Below the pieces are notes generated by a model. The model saw only the letters and a program-made list of their open reading frames with translations. It made no database searches and was not told where the DNA came from. Made by a program: the position numbers and the translations under genes. A DNA stretch of 64,000 bases from Gammaproteobacteria bacterium (GTDB taxonomy: Bacteria > Pseudomonadota > Gammaproteobacteria > Steroidobacterales > Foliamicaceae), in assembly GCA_028821145.1 (NCBI GenBank), contig JAPPHC010000014.1, positions 19,842 through 83,841 on the forward strand, in the 5' to 3' direction. Position 1 is the first letter of the stretch, and every line of letters begins with the position of its first letter. This document shows, in pieces, positions 1-13,517 of this stretch.

Positions 1-1444
1 CACTCCCGCCGCGCCGCAGACCGCCGAAGGAGTAAAGCAGCATGGCGGTGGCAAGACGGGTGCCCGGCAGCTTGCCCGACTCTGTCGTCACCTCCCTCGC
101 GCGCCGTTCATCGATGCGGCGAGTTCGCGAGTTCGCACCCACGAAGTCATGCTCCAGACAGGCTTGGAAGTCCTCCCGCTGGCCCACTTCCTTGAAGAAT
201 GCAAGCCGGACATCGCTCTCGTGAATGGGTACGTCGCCCGGCCCGAGAAGAAGGCGTGACACGCCTGCCTGGTGTGCCGCGCGCAAACACGATGCAAGAA
301 AACGTAGCGCGCCGCGGGTGCGTTGAAAGTCCGGTATGGCCGCCCAGCGTTCGCGCATCACATCAATCAGGGCCGGATGAAAGGGATAGGACGCCTGAAT
401 CCGTTCGCGCAACGCCAGACCGTCTTCCTCCGCCCGCTGGCTCTCCGCATCGGTCTGGGCATGCGCACGGCGCATCTGCGTAAACACATGTCCGTAGGCC
501 TCCGCAGTAGCGGTCGCGGCATGAGTATCGGGCACACCGGCGAGCAGTCTTCGTTGGATAACGTTCAGGATTTCGTTTCCCTCGACAGGCTCGCGGCGCT
601 GGTCTTTGCGTGCCGCCAGATGCTCAACGGTTTGCAGGAGATTCGTGTATTCGAGAGATTCGCGCTTGCTCGATTGTAGCGAATAGACCAGCACGGCGTT
701 GTCCACACTCCCGACGGCCGCAGTCAATCGCTGGAGGAAGGACAGCGTTTCGTCGCGGAGCGTAGTCTGCTCGATTCGAATACCGCCGGCGCTGATAAGG
801 TATTGCAGCAGTTCATCAACCAAAATCAGGCTCGGTCCGCCCTTGAGCAACTCGATCAGTGCGTCCGCGCCAGGTGCGACCCGCGCCTCGTCCTGGGCGC
901 GCACCAGTTCGTAGCCTCCCCGACCGCCTAGCGACCACGCGATCCAACCCCAAACTGTCCTGGCGGAAGTATCGTCTCCCGGCATCGGTTTGCCGTTGGT
1001 AGGATCGAAAAACTGTCCATCCACCACTGCGACTCGCACACCTTCCGGTCGCGGGAGTCCGGTTGCTTCCGGCAGGGTGTCGAGCGCGGCGCGGGACCGC
1101 GCGGTATGAAGCAAAGCCGCCAGCGTGTGCGACTTACCCCCGCCGAACGGTGTCTGTAGTCGTAGTACACGGTTGCCGTCCGACCCGGACAAGCGACCCA
1201 GTACATCCTTGAGTAAAGATCGGAGACCGGTTGTCAAATAAGACGCGGCAAAGAAACTATCGGCGTTCCGATAAACAGCCGGTACGCGCCGCAACTCTGT
1301 GTCCGGTTGTCCCAGTTCTTTGCCGATCAGGTAATCGGACAAGGTGCCGAGATCGAGTGCGAAAATGTCCTCGGAAAAGTCGTCGGAAAGCACATCGGGA
1401 TGCAGCTCCACACACTGAAGCCAGGGCTGTGAATTGGGTTTCAT
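1..1444 (-). CDS. DUF499-family AAA ATPase (COG1483-like), partial: C-terminus beyond the left edge; not in the supplied ORF track
   Basis: Reverse translation from ATG at 1444-1442 stays open to base 1: MKPNSQPWLQCVELHPDVLSDDFSEDIFALDLGTLSDYLIGKELG...SFFAASYLTTGLRSLLKDVLGRLSGSDGNRVLRLQTPFGGGKSHTLAALLHTARSR...LILVDELLQYLISAGG. The Walker A 'TPFGGGKSHT' context is typical of DUF499. ATGA overlap with the upstream methyltransferase stop. Confidence 0.88.
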   Translation of the reverse strand, partial: MKPNSQPWLQCVELHPDVLSDDFSEDIFALDLGTLSDYLIGKELGQPDTELRRVPAVYRNADSFFAASYLTTGLRSLLKDVLGRLSGSDGNRVLRLQTPFGGGKSHTLAALLHTARSRAALDTLPEATGLPRPEGVRVAVVDGQFFDPTNGKPMPGDDTSARTVWGWIAWSLGGRGGYELVRAQDEARVAPGADALIELLKGGPSLILVDELLQYLISAGGIRIEQTTLRDETLSFLQRLTAAVGSVDNAVLVYSLQSSKRESLEYTNLLQTVEHLAARKDQRREPVEGNEILNVIQRRLLAGVPDTHAATATAEAYGHVFTQMRRAHAQTDAESQRAEEDGLALRERIQASYPFHPALIDVMRERWAAIPDFQRTRGALRFLASCLRAAHQAGVSRLLLGPGDVPIHESDVRLAFFKEVGQREDFQACLEHDFVGANSRTRRIDERRAREVTTESGKLPGTRLATAMLLYSFGGLRRGGS

Positions 1445-4242
1445 TGAAGTTCTTCTCCACCAAACAGGTCCCCGGTTCCGCCCACCAACGCTTCGATTTC
1501 CTGCGCATAGGCTGCTCCCTCGACCACGCTGCGCCAGTTGGCGTTCAATCGCTGCATCGCACCGAGCTCCGGCGTTGCGGTTCTCTCCGGCGCCTGCGAA
1601 CCGCCAAGAACCGGCGCGCAGAGCGCTTGCGTCACCAACCTGAGTTGTTCGGTGTTTGGCCGAGCCGACTTGAGATACGCCGGAAGGGCTCCAGGTTGCT
1701 CTTCCAGGAGATATAGCAGCCGGTGCAATACGTCGACCAGCGGTGCCGCCTTGCCGTTCTCTGCAAGACCGAGTTCTTCATGGTCGCCACGCTCAGCGAA
1801 ATTGCGTACTCGAAACTTGCCGCCGGACTTTTCAACGAGCTTTGGCGCGTTGCCCGTCAATCCATCCGGGCCGTCGATCTCAATGCCCTGCGGGTAACAG
1901 AAGACGTAGGCGTCACCGGCCTCTATAGAGGACTCGCGGTAGGTGAAACGCCAAAGGATGTAAAACCGGGAGATCGAGTCCACGCTGGCGACTGCCGAAC
2001 CTCGTAGCCCGAATATCTCGTCGAGCATCACGTCGAGCACCACGCCTTCGACTTCGCGCAGGTATCTTTCGGCGGATACCGGGTCGCCGTTGGCATATTC
2101 GACCCGGGAGAACTGGGTATAGGCGCGTAGTCCTGCGCCCACTGCCGCCATCAACAGGTCCGCGCCCCCGATTCCCTTTCCGCCATTCCACAGCGTCTTG
2201 ACCCGCTCACGCGCAATCCGCTGGAGTTGCGGCGCGACCTCCGTTTCGTATTGACCCGCGCCGGTCTGCTCGCGCCGGCGGGCAACGAAAAAAATGCTGT
2301 CGGAAAGTGCAGCGGCATCCATTGCGTTCGTCCGCCCGCGCGCCTCTGTCTGTACCGGCCATGCTTCAGTAACCGTCATGCCTGCCCCGACGAGCGCACG
2401 AATCAGAGTCGCCCAGCCCTCGGTTGTGCGATGAGCATAGACGCAGACCAATGGAGCCCCGGGCTTCAGCACCCGGCGCGCCTCAGCAAGCGAGTTGCGC
2501 ATCAGTCTCTCGTAGTGCGCCTTGGCCTTGTTGGCGTCACCACCGTGCTCACTCGGCTGAGCTACGGCTTCTCGCCGTTTCGGTGGCGTATCGAGTGCAA
2601 AGTGTTCCGGATACAGATCGCCGACGATCCGTTTAAGCCAGACGTAGAAGAATGCGGATAAATCCGCATAGAAGATGCTGCTGTAGTACGGAGGATCGGT
2701 AACGACGGCATCGAAAGTCTCGTCGTCGAAGTAGAGCTTTTCGGCATTCCCGCGCGTAACGACACACGGCTGTTTGATTTTGGCGAGTTCCCGGATGCAG
2801 AAGGCCTCACGGTCCAATGCATAAGACAGACAACCTTGTGTCCGTGCCAGTGGATTGATATCGGAGAAGTCGTAGATCATCTTCAGGGCTTGGCGGTCTC
2901 CAATTGCTCCCACCGTTCTCTGGAGATTCGGATACCAGCGTGAAAACTTGTTGAATGAGATCACAAAGCGACCGAACGCCATCGCGAAGAAGGTCTTCAG
3001 TGCCCGAGCGCGATCTTCCGGCATACCGTGGGCGATCATTTCGTCATGCGCGCGCCGAATCTGACCGATCAGCGTGAAAAGGACCAGAAGTTGCCGCGAT
3101 GTGAATAGCTCGCTGTGTTTTTCTACGCCATATGCGGGCAATTGATCTCGGAGCTTGCCCTGTAATTCCGCTTCGGGGCGCGTGAAGCCGAGTTCCTTCT
3201 CAAGCGCCGCCAAGCGTCGTTCGATAGCGTCGGAGTCGGGTCCCAATGCGGCATCCGGTGGAAGATACACCTTGGTCCGCTTTTTCCCCGCCGGCGTCTT
3301 AGGCGGCAAGGCGGCCACAATTGCAGCCAGCGAATCTTTCATCCTCCCGCTGACAGCCATCTCTTTGACGTAATCCGCGGGAGCGGGCGTGTTGCAGGCT
3401 ACGCAGACCGCTTGCCCTGAACCCGTTTGCCCGGTCTGCTGCGCAACCTCACTGGCCAACCTTCCGGAAACGATGTCCCAATACAAGTACTCCCCGTCCT
3501 CGACTCGTGGCACTGCGGCGATGGCGCCTCCTTTTTTCCGAAGCCACGACTGTCGAACCAGCGGTACTGGCGCGGCACAACCGGGGCGTCGACAGGGGAC
3601 CGTGCGCGCCCAGATATAGGCGACCGGGTCTGCTTGGTCTTCCGAAGTCGGATCCCCACTTCCGAAGAGGGCCGTCTGGCGCAAGACCTCCCTAGAGTGT
3701 GGAACATCAATGGCTGGATACAGATCACCAATTTCTTCGCGCATCCGGTCGACGATCAGAGCGCTCCAACGCTGAAAATCGTCCGCAAGGCCGGCGCCAA
3801 AGGACTGCGGGTAGACCAGCGTGCACAACTCGATCATGTGGGCGACAGGGTTGTAGTCCACCGCATGACTCTCGCACCCCAGGCGGGCGGCTTCGAGCGG
3901 AATCGCCCCGCCACCGGCGAATAGATCCAAGACCTTGGGCGTTCGACCTCCGTGTTGCTCCTTGATTGTCTGGCGCGCCTTCGCGACTGTGGCCGGGTCC
4001 GTCTTGTAGGCGGCCAGCTTAGCAACGAATGACGCTGCCTCCTCGCGTTCCGCGCTGGTGCGCGGGGCGGGCGCCAGCGCCGCGTAGATCGCCGCTCTAC
4101 ACGCAGTAATCGGACGCCGGGCCGGCCAGTAGTGCACCAATTCGACATAGCGGCGCGGGTGGAGCTTTTCCTTCGACGCGATGGCGTTCAGCACGTCCAA
4201 GGGAAGGTAGTCCTCTATCAGGCGACGATCAGTCTTGTTCAT
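1441..4242 (-). CDS. DUF1156-containing adenine-specific DNA methyltransferase (COG1743-like)
   Basis: From internal start MNKTDRRLIEDYLPLDVLNAIASKEKLHPRRYVELVHYWPARRP (DUF1156-like); motif I VLDLFAGGGAIPLEA; motif IV TDPPYYSSIFYADLS; Cys-rich Zn-ribbon-like segment CRRPGCAAP...CVACNTPAP. The ORF track start at 4380 is too long; ATG at 4242 gives an ATGA overlap with the UvrD stop. Confidence 0.92.
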   Translation of the reverse strand: MNKTDRRLIEDYLPLDVLNAIASKEKLHPRRYVELVHYWPARRPITACRAAIYAALAPAPRTSAEREEAASFVAKLAAYKTDPATVAKARQTIKEQHGGRTPKVLDLFAGGGAIPLEAARLGCESHAVDYNPVAHMIELCTLVYPQSFGAGLADDFQRWSALIVDRMREEIGDLYPAIDVPHSREVLRQTALFGSGDPTSEDQADPVAYIWARTVPCRRPGCAAPVPLVRQSWLRKKGGAIAAVPRVEDGEYLYWDIVSGRLASEVAQQTGQTGSGQAVCVACNTPAPADYVKEMAVSGRMKDSLAAIVAALPPKTPAGKKRTKVYLPPDAALGPDSDAIERRLAALEKELGFTRPEAELQGKLRDQLPAYGVEKHSELFTSRQLLVLFTLIGQIRRAHDEMIAHGMPEDRARALKTFFAMAFGRFVISFNKFSRWYPNLQRTVGAIGDRQALKMIYDFSDINPLARTQGCLSYALDREAFCIRELAKIKQPCVVTRGNAEKLYFDDETFDAVVTDPPYYSSIFYADLSAFFYVWLKRIVGDLYPEHFALDTPPKRREAVAQPSEHGGDANKAKAHYERLMRNSLAEARRVLKPGAPLVCVYAHRTTEGWATLIRALVGAGMTVTEAWPVQTEARGRTNAMDAAALSDSIFFVARRREQTGAGQYETEVAPQLQRIARERVKTLWNGGKGIGGADLLMAAVGAGLRAYTQFSRVEYANGDPVSAERYLREVEGVVLDVMLDEIFGLRGSAVASVDSISRFYILWRFTYRESSIEAGDAYVFCYPQGIEIDGPDGLTGNAPKLVEKSGGKFRVRNFAERGDHEELGLAENGKAAPLVDVLHRLLYLLEEQPGALPAYLKSARPNTEQLRLVTQALCAPVLGGSQAPERTATPELGAMQRLNANWRSVVEGAAYAQEIEALVGGTGDLFGGEELQ

Positions 4243-6170
4243 GCCAGACTCCGGCCCGGACCATCGGACAGCAGACCCATCTCCTCTAGAAACCGCGACG
4301 GCCGCTTTTTCCAACCTCTGTAGGTTTTTGCTCTTGACAGGATCAGGCATCGTTTCGCGCGGGTAATGGCGACAAAACAACCGCGGCGTTCTTCCTCAAG
4401 CGCTGCGCTGCTATTGTCATTCTTCACACTGTGCCAAGAAGGAAGCACTTCCTCCGCAAGGCCCATCAGATACACCCTATCGAACTCCAACCCCTTGGCA
4501 CCATGAATGGTGCCAAGGGAGACGGATCCTGGCTCAGGCACCGGCTGTTTGGAGCGCAATGCCATCTCTTGAAGGAACTGGTCGAGCGACACTGCGCCAT
4601 GGGCCTGACGTATTTCGCGCTCGATCCGGCGCCACGCACTCACGTCATCATTGAAATCGCCATCGGCGCCTTTGCTCTCGAAACATTCAATGACTGTCTT
4701 TACCGTGTCGGGCAGCCTTTTGTCCCCCGAAGCGAAGCGCGCGAGGGTGTCTACGGCCTTACTGGCCGGCTTGGGAGGCGATGCCTTCCGTACAGAATCA
4801 AACCAGACTGTCATCAGCGCCACCTGGCCGGCTTCCGAACGTACTTCCAAATCCTCGAAATCCAGAGCAGCGCCAGTAAAGCTCCGAAACGTTTCGATCA
4901 AGGTCACCATGTTGCGCCGATCAAGCGGTCGGTTGATTTGTTTCAGCCCCGCGACCAGCCAACGCATTTGCGGAGACGCGAAATCGTCTCTGCGTGCGAG
5001 GAGCGCGGTGGGCACATTCAGGCTTGCCAACTCATCCTGAACGGTTTCCAAAAGCGCTCGATTACGCGCCAGAATAGCGGTTTGACCCCGCTCCTCTGCA
5101 TCAAGGGCGGCAACTTCGGTCGCAATGCCCCTAGCCTCACCCGCATCGCTGGGGAACACCAAGCATCGGATTTCGGATTCGTTTGTCTCGGTCTCAGGAC
5201 GTGATTTGGCGGCCTCCGCCGACCGTTTTGACAAGTCACGCCGAACGTTGTAAACAACCAGCCGATTGGCGGCCTCAACAATGCCAGGTGGACAACGGAA
5301 ATTGTCCGTGAGTTGGACGACCTCGCACTCAAAGTCCTTCACCAAGCTGCCGATACGACGGACGTTGGCGCCGTTCCATTCGTATATCGTCTGATCGTCG
5401 TCAGCCACGGCGAATAGTTGGTGGAAGCTGTCGCCGGCCATCCGTCGGAGCAAATCGTACTGGGGGCCGTTCGTATCCTGAAACTCGTCAATCAGCCAGT
5501 ATCGATAGATCGTTCGAAAATGTTCGGCCAACTTCGGATAATTCAAAATTTGGTGGGCCAGAATAATCAACGAGTTAAAATCCAGCGCGTTAGATCGCTT
5601 TAGTTCCTCCTCGTAAAGCCGGTAGGCAAGAGCAATACGCTCGGAAGCTTCGCGCGAGGTATCGTGACGCATTAGATACCTATCCGCCTGCTCGGGGCTG
5701 ATCAGACGTGCCTTCAGTGCGTCGATGCGGGGTAAGAACCGTGTATCGTCATGCTCGAAACCATCAGACCCACGCTGCAATGCGTCTTTCAGCAATGCTT
5801 CTCGATCGGCGGTACGCGAGTAGATTTCGAAATTAGGCTTCATGCCGAGATGTACGCCGTGCTGGCGTAGTAAGCGAGCGCAGAATCCATGGAAAGTATT
5901 GATCTCGGCGCGTTCCTCGCTACCTGGAACAAGGGCGGCAATCCGGGATTTCATTTCATGCGCGGCCTTATTCGTGAAAGTCAGTGCGAGAATGCGGAAG
6001 CGTTCGTTAGGCGAAGCATCCAGCAATCGGGCGACTCGGCAGGTGAGCACGCGCGTCTTGCCGGAACCCGGTCCGGCGAGGACCAGCAGCGGCCCTTCGT
6101 CCCACTCAACAGCCTTGCGCTGGATGTCGGTCAGCTCACCTATCGTGTCTGCGAGTGTCCCGACGATCAT
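4239..6170 (-). CDS. UvrD/Rep-like SF1 helicase (Gabija GajB-like)
   Basis: Walker A LAGPGSGKTRVLTCRVARLL; LTFTNKAAHEMKSRI; IDEFQDTNGPQYDLLRR; DDDQTIYEWNGA; LTDNFRCP; IHGAKGLEFDRVYLMGL; VAITRAKRCLILS. Confidence 0.92.
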   Translation of the reverse strand: MIVGTLADTIGELTDIQRKAVEWDEGPLLVLAGPGSGKTRVLTCRVARLLDASPNERFRILALTFTNKAAHEMKSRIAALVPGSEERAEINTFHGFCARLLRQHGVHLGMKPNFEIYSRTADREALLKDALQRGSDGFEHDDTRFLPRIDALKARLISPEQADRYLMRHDTSREASERIALAYRLYEEELKRSNALDFNSLIILAHQILNYPKLAEHFRTIYRYWLIDEFQDTNGPQYDLLRRMAGDSFHQLFAVADDDQTIYEWNGANVRRIGSLVKDFECEVVQLTDNFRCPPGIVEAANRLVVYNVRRDLSKRSAEAAKSRPETETNESEIRCLVFPSDAGEARGIATEVAALDAEERGQTAILARNRALLETVQDELASLNVPTALLARRDDFASPQMRWLVAGLKQINRPLDRRNMVTLIETFRSFTGAALDFEDLEVRSEAGQVALMTVWFDSVRKASPPKPASKAVDTLARFASGDKRLPDTVKTVIECFESKGADGDFNDDVSAWRRIEREIRQAHGAVSLDQFLQEMALRSKQPVPEPGSVSLGTIHGAKGLEFDRVYLMGLAEEVLPSWHSVKNDNSSAALEEERRGCFVAITRAKRCLILSRAKTYRGWKKRPSRFLEEMGLLSDGPGRSLA

Positions 6171-8083
6171 GGCAGCCCCCTAAGTCGATCAATGGCGTCG
6201 CGGAAGGCCGTCGGCATTCGTGCCGCCAATTCAGAATCGCTTCGAACCCGGGCCGCCAGTACCGCCGCATAATCTGTCTTGCGTTTCCTCAATTTGCGCA
6301 CAAGATCTTCGTTATTGAGGCTCTCGGCGTTCTCGACGCCAATGACCTGAAGCGTTTCGCGCAGTTCTTGACCCAATCCGTCAGCGACGAGTTGCTGCTC
6401 CAGATCGCCGTTGGAGTGGTTACCGCAACGCATTTCAATCTCTGACGCGTCGAATCCCCGATTCTGTATGCGTTGATTAAACCGCCTTCCCTCCGCGTCG
6501 CCATCAAATACCGCAAGCCAAGGTATGTCCATTGCCCTTGCCAGAGCAGCAAAGGTGGCCGGGCTACCGTTATTCTGGGCGTCAATGACCGATACACCAT
6601 GCCGGTCAAGATCGTAGTTCAAGGCATACCCGATGGCATGCACCAGCAGATAGTCGGCCTGACCCTCGACGAGCAGCCATCGTTCCGCAAAGAAGACCTC
6701 CCCCCGCATGCGCCGTGCATAGGTTTCCAGCGCCTGCAGTTCGTCATCGGCTACATGCAGGGAAGATCGATCCCGCAAGTCGCGTAGCGATGGCTCAAGC
6801 TCAGCGCGACGCTCGTCCAAAGCGCAGCGAGTTAGCAGTTCGCGATACGCCGTGTCGTCGAGGACGCCGTGAACAGTGAGCAACTTCGCAACGGGTTCAT
6901 AGGACAGCAGCCCGGCTGTTTTTTCGACGACCGTTTCAAGCCCATCGAAATTCGGGATCGAGACGGAAAAACTCGCAGGTAGCGAGCGAACCTCCGTGCG
7001 GCCAGCGTTGAGACGCACCAGCCGCAGGTCGCGAAAGGGCACCTGCTGAACGAAATACGGGGAATGTGTGGTGACGATTTTCTGACCGGGTAATGCGTCG
7101 ATCTGGTGCCACAGCGTGCGAACGGCCTGCGGATGCAGATGCGTCTCAGGCTCCTCAAGCGCTAGCATAGGCTCGCTTCCCGCTTCGTACAACTCGCGCA
7201 GCAGATGGTCGACGAATGCTTGGAAAAGGAAAATGACCGCCAGGCTTTGCAAACCTTGGCCTTGTCGTCGTAGCGGAAGCCAAGGCAAGCCAGCCTCGTT
7301 GCGCAGGATAATCTCAGCTCTGGATAGCAGATCCCAGGTTTTAAGTGGCACCATCCTCAGGTCAAGTCCGCCTTCTTTATCCCGTGCCGCAACCCGTGTT
7401 GCGCCTGAAAGGGTATTGGCGATGTCCGCCAATCGCGGATCGGCTTTAAGGAGCCTGCGATTAAGTAGGTCGAGGACTCGCATCGCACGCGATTCGAGTT
7501 CTGGAGGGATGTTCAGATCCTTTAGGAGACGGTTCCAGAATTGGGATGATCGCGCGGAAAATTCGTCCTTCACGTCACGTAAAGCGTCAAGATAAAACAC
7601 CGGAATATATCGCCAGAAGCGTTCAAGATTGACTCGGCGCGCGCCGATGCCTACGAGCGGCTCACGGCCCACGTCCAGAAACTCCCAGCTCGGTTCAAAG
7701 CTGTCGGTGTCGGCATTCCATACGCATCGCGTTCTCAGGCGGACGGACCGAAGGCCAGTCACCAAGTCCAACTGCACGATGTCGCCGAGGTCTTCCACGA
7801 TAGCGTCGGGCCATTCGCGGGATTCCCGTTCTTCGGACCGGAGTTCGATCGTCACGCCGCTCGATGATTTGGGATCTTCCGCTTCATTCGACATGTGGAT
7901 GTCATATTCGCTAAAGCCGGTTCCGCGCTGGCCCCAACGTCGCGTGAGGGCGATTCTTATCGCGTCGAGAATGGCAGTCTTGCCCGAATTGTTCGGACCG
8001 ACGAGTACCGTGGTCTTGCCAAGATCCATGGCCAGATGCCGTATGGACCGGAAGTTCTCAATCTCGACACGAGTTATGCGCAT
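6167..8083 (-). CDS. OLD-family ATPase with C-terminal TOPRIM domain (Gabija GajA-like)
   Basis: N-terminal MRITRVEIENFRSIRHLAMDLGKTTVLVGPNNSGKTAILDAI; ALEEPETHLHPQAVRTLW; TTHSPYFVQQ; TOPRIM-like LLVEGQADYLLV ... LAVFDGDAEG. ATGA overlap with the downstream UvrD gene. Confidence 0.9.
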   Translation of the reverse strand: MRITRVEIENFRSIRHLAMDLGKTTVLVGPNNSGKTAILDAIRIALTRRWGQRGTGFSEYDIHMSNEAEDPKSSSGVTIELRSEERESREWPDAIVEDLGDIVQLDLVTGLRSVRLRTRCVWNADTDSFEPSWEFLDVGREPLVGIGARRVNLERFWRYIPVFYLDALRDVKDEFSARSSQFWNRLLKDLNIPPELESRAMRVLDLLNRRLLKADPRLADIANTLSGATRVAARDKEGGLDLRMVPLKTWDLLSRAEIILRNEAGLPWLPLRRQGQGLQSLAVIFLFQAFVDHLLRELYEAGSEPMLALEEPETHLHPQAVRTLWHQIDALPGQKIVTTHSPYFVQQVPFRDLRLVRLNAGRTEVRSLPASFSVSIPNFDGLETVVEKTAGLLSYEPVAKLLTVHGVLDDTAYRELLTRCALDERRAELEPSLRDLRDRSSLHVADDELQALETYARRMRGEVFFAERWLLVEGQADYLLVHAIGYALNYDLDRHGVSVIDAQNNGSPATFAALARAMDIPWLAVFDGDAEGRRFNQRIQNRGFDASEIEMRCGNHSNGDLEQQLVADGLGQELRETLQVIGVENAESLNNEDLVRKLRKRKTDYAAVLAARVRSDSELAARMPTAFRDAIDRLRGLP

Positions 8084-8126
8084 GTAGAAAACATCTCGTG
8101 AAGTGCGTGTGTGCTGGTCATTTTTT

Positions 8127-11663
<3,537 letters not shown>

Positions 11664-11766
11664 TCTCGCGATCACCGTTCTTTGAAGTGATTGCGGGGCC
11701 CGCAATGCGCATGATCTGATCGACCCTGTCGGTTCGCGGCGCGAAGGGGTTCATGAGACAACGCCG

Positions 11767-12789
11767 TCATGCCGCAGCTCCGTTGGCTCTCGCCTCGATC
11801 TCGGCGCACCGCTCCATCAGCGCATCGAATGGCTCATTCTCGTCGAGCAGCATGCCGTCGGCCTGCATTCTCGCGTAATCGTCCGCGAGCACCGCCTGCG
11901 CAGTCCCGGCGGGAATGAGCTGCAAGGCACCGGACACTGCCGCCTCATAGTCGATTCGCTGGCCGCTGGCATCGTTCTCGGAGAAGAACATGGCCTTGTG
12001 ACGGGCGACGGAGAGGGCGAGTTCACGGTCAGCGAGTGCGCTCGCGGCAATCCCAGCCTCGTCGAGCCGCGCGAGATCGTGCCAGTGCCGTGAAAGACGC
12101 TCGCCGCGCCGCCGTTCTTGGTGGCAATAGACGTGAATGGCGGTCGCCTTTTCCCAGAAAGTTCGCTCCGCTAGCATGACGGACGGGTGCGCCTCCGGAA
12201 AAACAAGATCGGACAGATGGGGCGCGGCGTCACACACGACTGGCATACTGGTATGCGGCTCGCCTGTCGAACGCGCGCCGAACTCCAACTTGACCTCTGG
12301 GCGCACGAAGTCCGTCTCCTCGAACAGTGGCTCGTAATCAATGAAGATTCGGTCTCCGTCCGCTCGAACCCGCGCAACGAAACCCGCACGAGCTAGCGCC
12401 TCCCGAACGATTGGCAAGGCTTCACCGCGGACCCATTCGACAAGTCGGGCGCGGATCGCGCGTGTCCAGCGCTTTTGTTGGCTGCGTGTGGGAGGTAGCG
12501 CTTCGTCGCCGGAGCCGGCCACAAGATCCGGTGCAAAAGCACGGATGTCGTAGGTAATGTCGACATCTTCGGAGAAGCGGCGGATTGCGCGCCAAACCTT
12601 GGACAGCGACGTGCCGCCCTTGAAGGTCAGATGTTCGGCAAACGGCGCGTCGAACAGCAGATTGAGCGCCGCCACGACCCAGATGTCCTTCTCCAGCAGA
12701 TGCGCTTTGTGAACGCTGGCGCGTTCCACGACCTCCAGAGCATCGCGACGTTCGGCGTTCGACAGATCCTGGTAGCGCGCTTCAGCCAT
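11767..12789 (-). CDS. abiEii: AbiEii/AbiGii-type nucleotidyltransferase toxin
   Basis: MAEARYQDLSNAERRDALEVVERASVHKAHLLEKDIWVVAALNLLFDAPFAEHLTFKGGTSLSKVWRAIRRFSEDVDITYDI: nucleotidyltransferase-like GGTSLSK..RRFSEDVDI. ATG at 12789 overlaps the upstream gene stop by 8 bp. Confidence 0.88.
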   Translation of the reverse strand: MAEARYQDLSNAERRDALEVVERASVHKAHLLEKDIWVVAALNLLFDAPFAEHLTFKGGTSLSKVWRAIRRFSEDVDITYDIRAFAPDLVAGSGDEALPPTRSQQKRWTRAIRARLVEWVRGEALPIVREALARAGFVARVRADGDRIFIDYEPLFEETDFVRPEVKLEFGARSTGEPHTSMPVVCDAAPHLSDLVFPEAHPSVMLAERTFWEKATAIHVYCHQERRRGERLSRHWHDLARLDEAGIAASALADRELALSVARHKAMFFSENDASGQRIDYEAAVSGALQLIPAGTAQAVLADDYARMQADGMLLDENEPFDALMERCAEIEARANGAAA

Positions 12790-13378
12790 GCGGCAGTCGC
12801 GCACTCACGGGTTCGGCCATCCAGTTCGGCATCAACGCCCGGGCAGTGGAGAGTTCGTTCAGCTCTTCAGCGGAGAGCGTCGGCAGAACCGCTTCCAGAC
12901 CATTTTCGACTTCTTCGGGACCAAGCCAGGCCAGAGCGCGGATGACATTCCCCGCCCTGCGGTGCGGTGCCGCCAGTTGCCAGCGCGGGGCGTGGCGCAG
13001 TTCGACCGTGTGTGCCCCGAAATGCAGCCGGCGGCTGGGGCCGGAAGTGAGATAGACCATCCGAACGGGATTCTGGGCGGTCAGTCCAAGGCGGTTGGCT
13101 GCGGACCCGCCGCAAGGAACGATCGTCTCGCCCCATAGCGCGGAAAGCGCGGCGAGCGCCTTGCCGATCCTAGGTCCGCGGACACCGAAACGGGTCTCGA
13201 CGGGGCGCATATACACCCCCTTGCAGATGCGCATGAGCTTGCCGGAACGAGCGAGGCGCGACAGCGCCTGGTCTATGGCCGCACGGTTTCCGAGGTGAAG
13301 CAGCGCACCGGGACACAGCGGCGTGGCCTCCGGGAGGCTTTCGGCATACTCCATGATGCGCTGTGGGAGGCTGCTCAT
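12782..13378 (-). CDS. abiEi: AbiEi-type antitoxin / DUF6088-like transcriptional regulator
   Basis: MSSLPQRIMEYAESLPEATPLCPGALLHLGNRAAIDQALSRLARSGKLMRICKGVYMRPVETRFGVRGP; N-terminal winged-helix and 'GVY' hallmark; directly upstream of, and overlapping, the AbiEii gene. Confidence 0.85.
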   Translation of the reverse strand: MSSLPQRIMEYAESLPEATPLCPGALLHLGNRAAIDQALSRLARSGKLMRICKGVYMRPVETRFGVRGPRIGKALAALSALWGETIVPCGGSAANRLGLTAQNPVRMVYLTSGPSRRLHFGAHTVELRHAPRWQLAAPHRRAGNVIRALAWLGPEEVENGLEAVLPTLSAEELNELSTARALMPNWMAEPVSARLPHG

Positions 13379-13387
13379 GGCCAGTTT

Positions 13388-13446
13388 CTCCTTTCGCGAT
13401 GTCAGAACAATGGGGGTCAGAATACCACTTTACAACGCGAAAGGAG
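13388..13446. promoter_or_regulatory. Perfect 11-bp inverted repeat upstream of abiEi (candidate autoregulatory operator)
   Basis: CTCCTTTCGCG (13388-13398) and CGCGAAAGGAG (13436-13446), perfect reverse complements 37 nt apart, immediately 5' of the abiEi ATG (13378). Confidence 0.6.
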
Positions 13447-13517
13447 CGCGTTTCCCGGGTTTCCCGGCCGAGCCAAGAGACTATGGACCGCGTTTGCCGC
13501 CCGGATCCCGTGTTTGG

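Noticed and set aside
323-679. 118-aa + strand ORF and other short + ORFs between 42 and 1206
   Set aside because: Antisense to the edge-truncated DUF499 gene, which has convincing conserved motifs.
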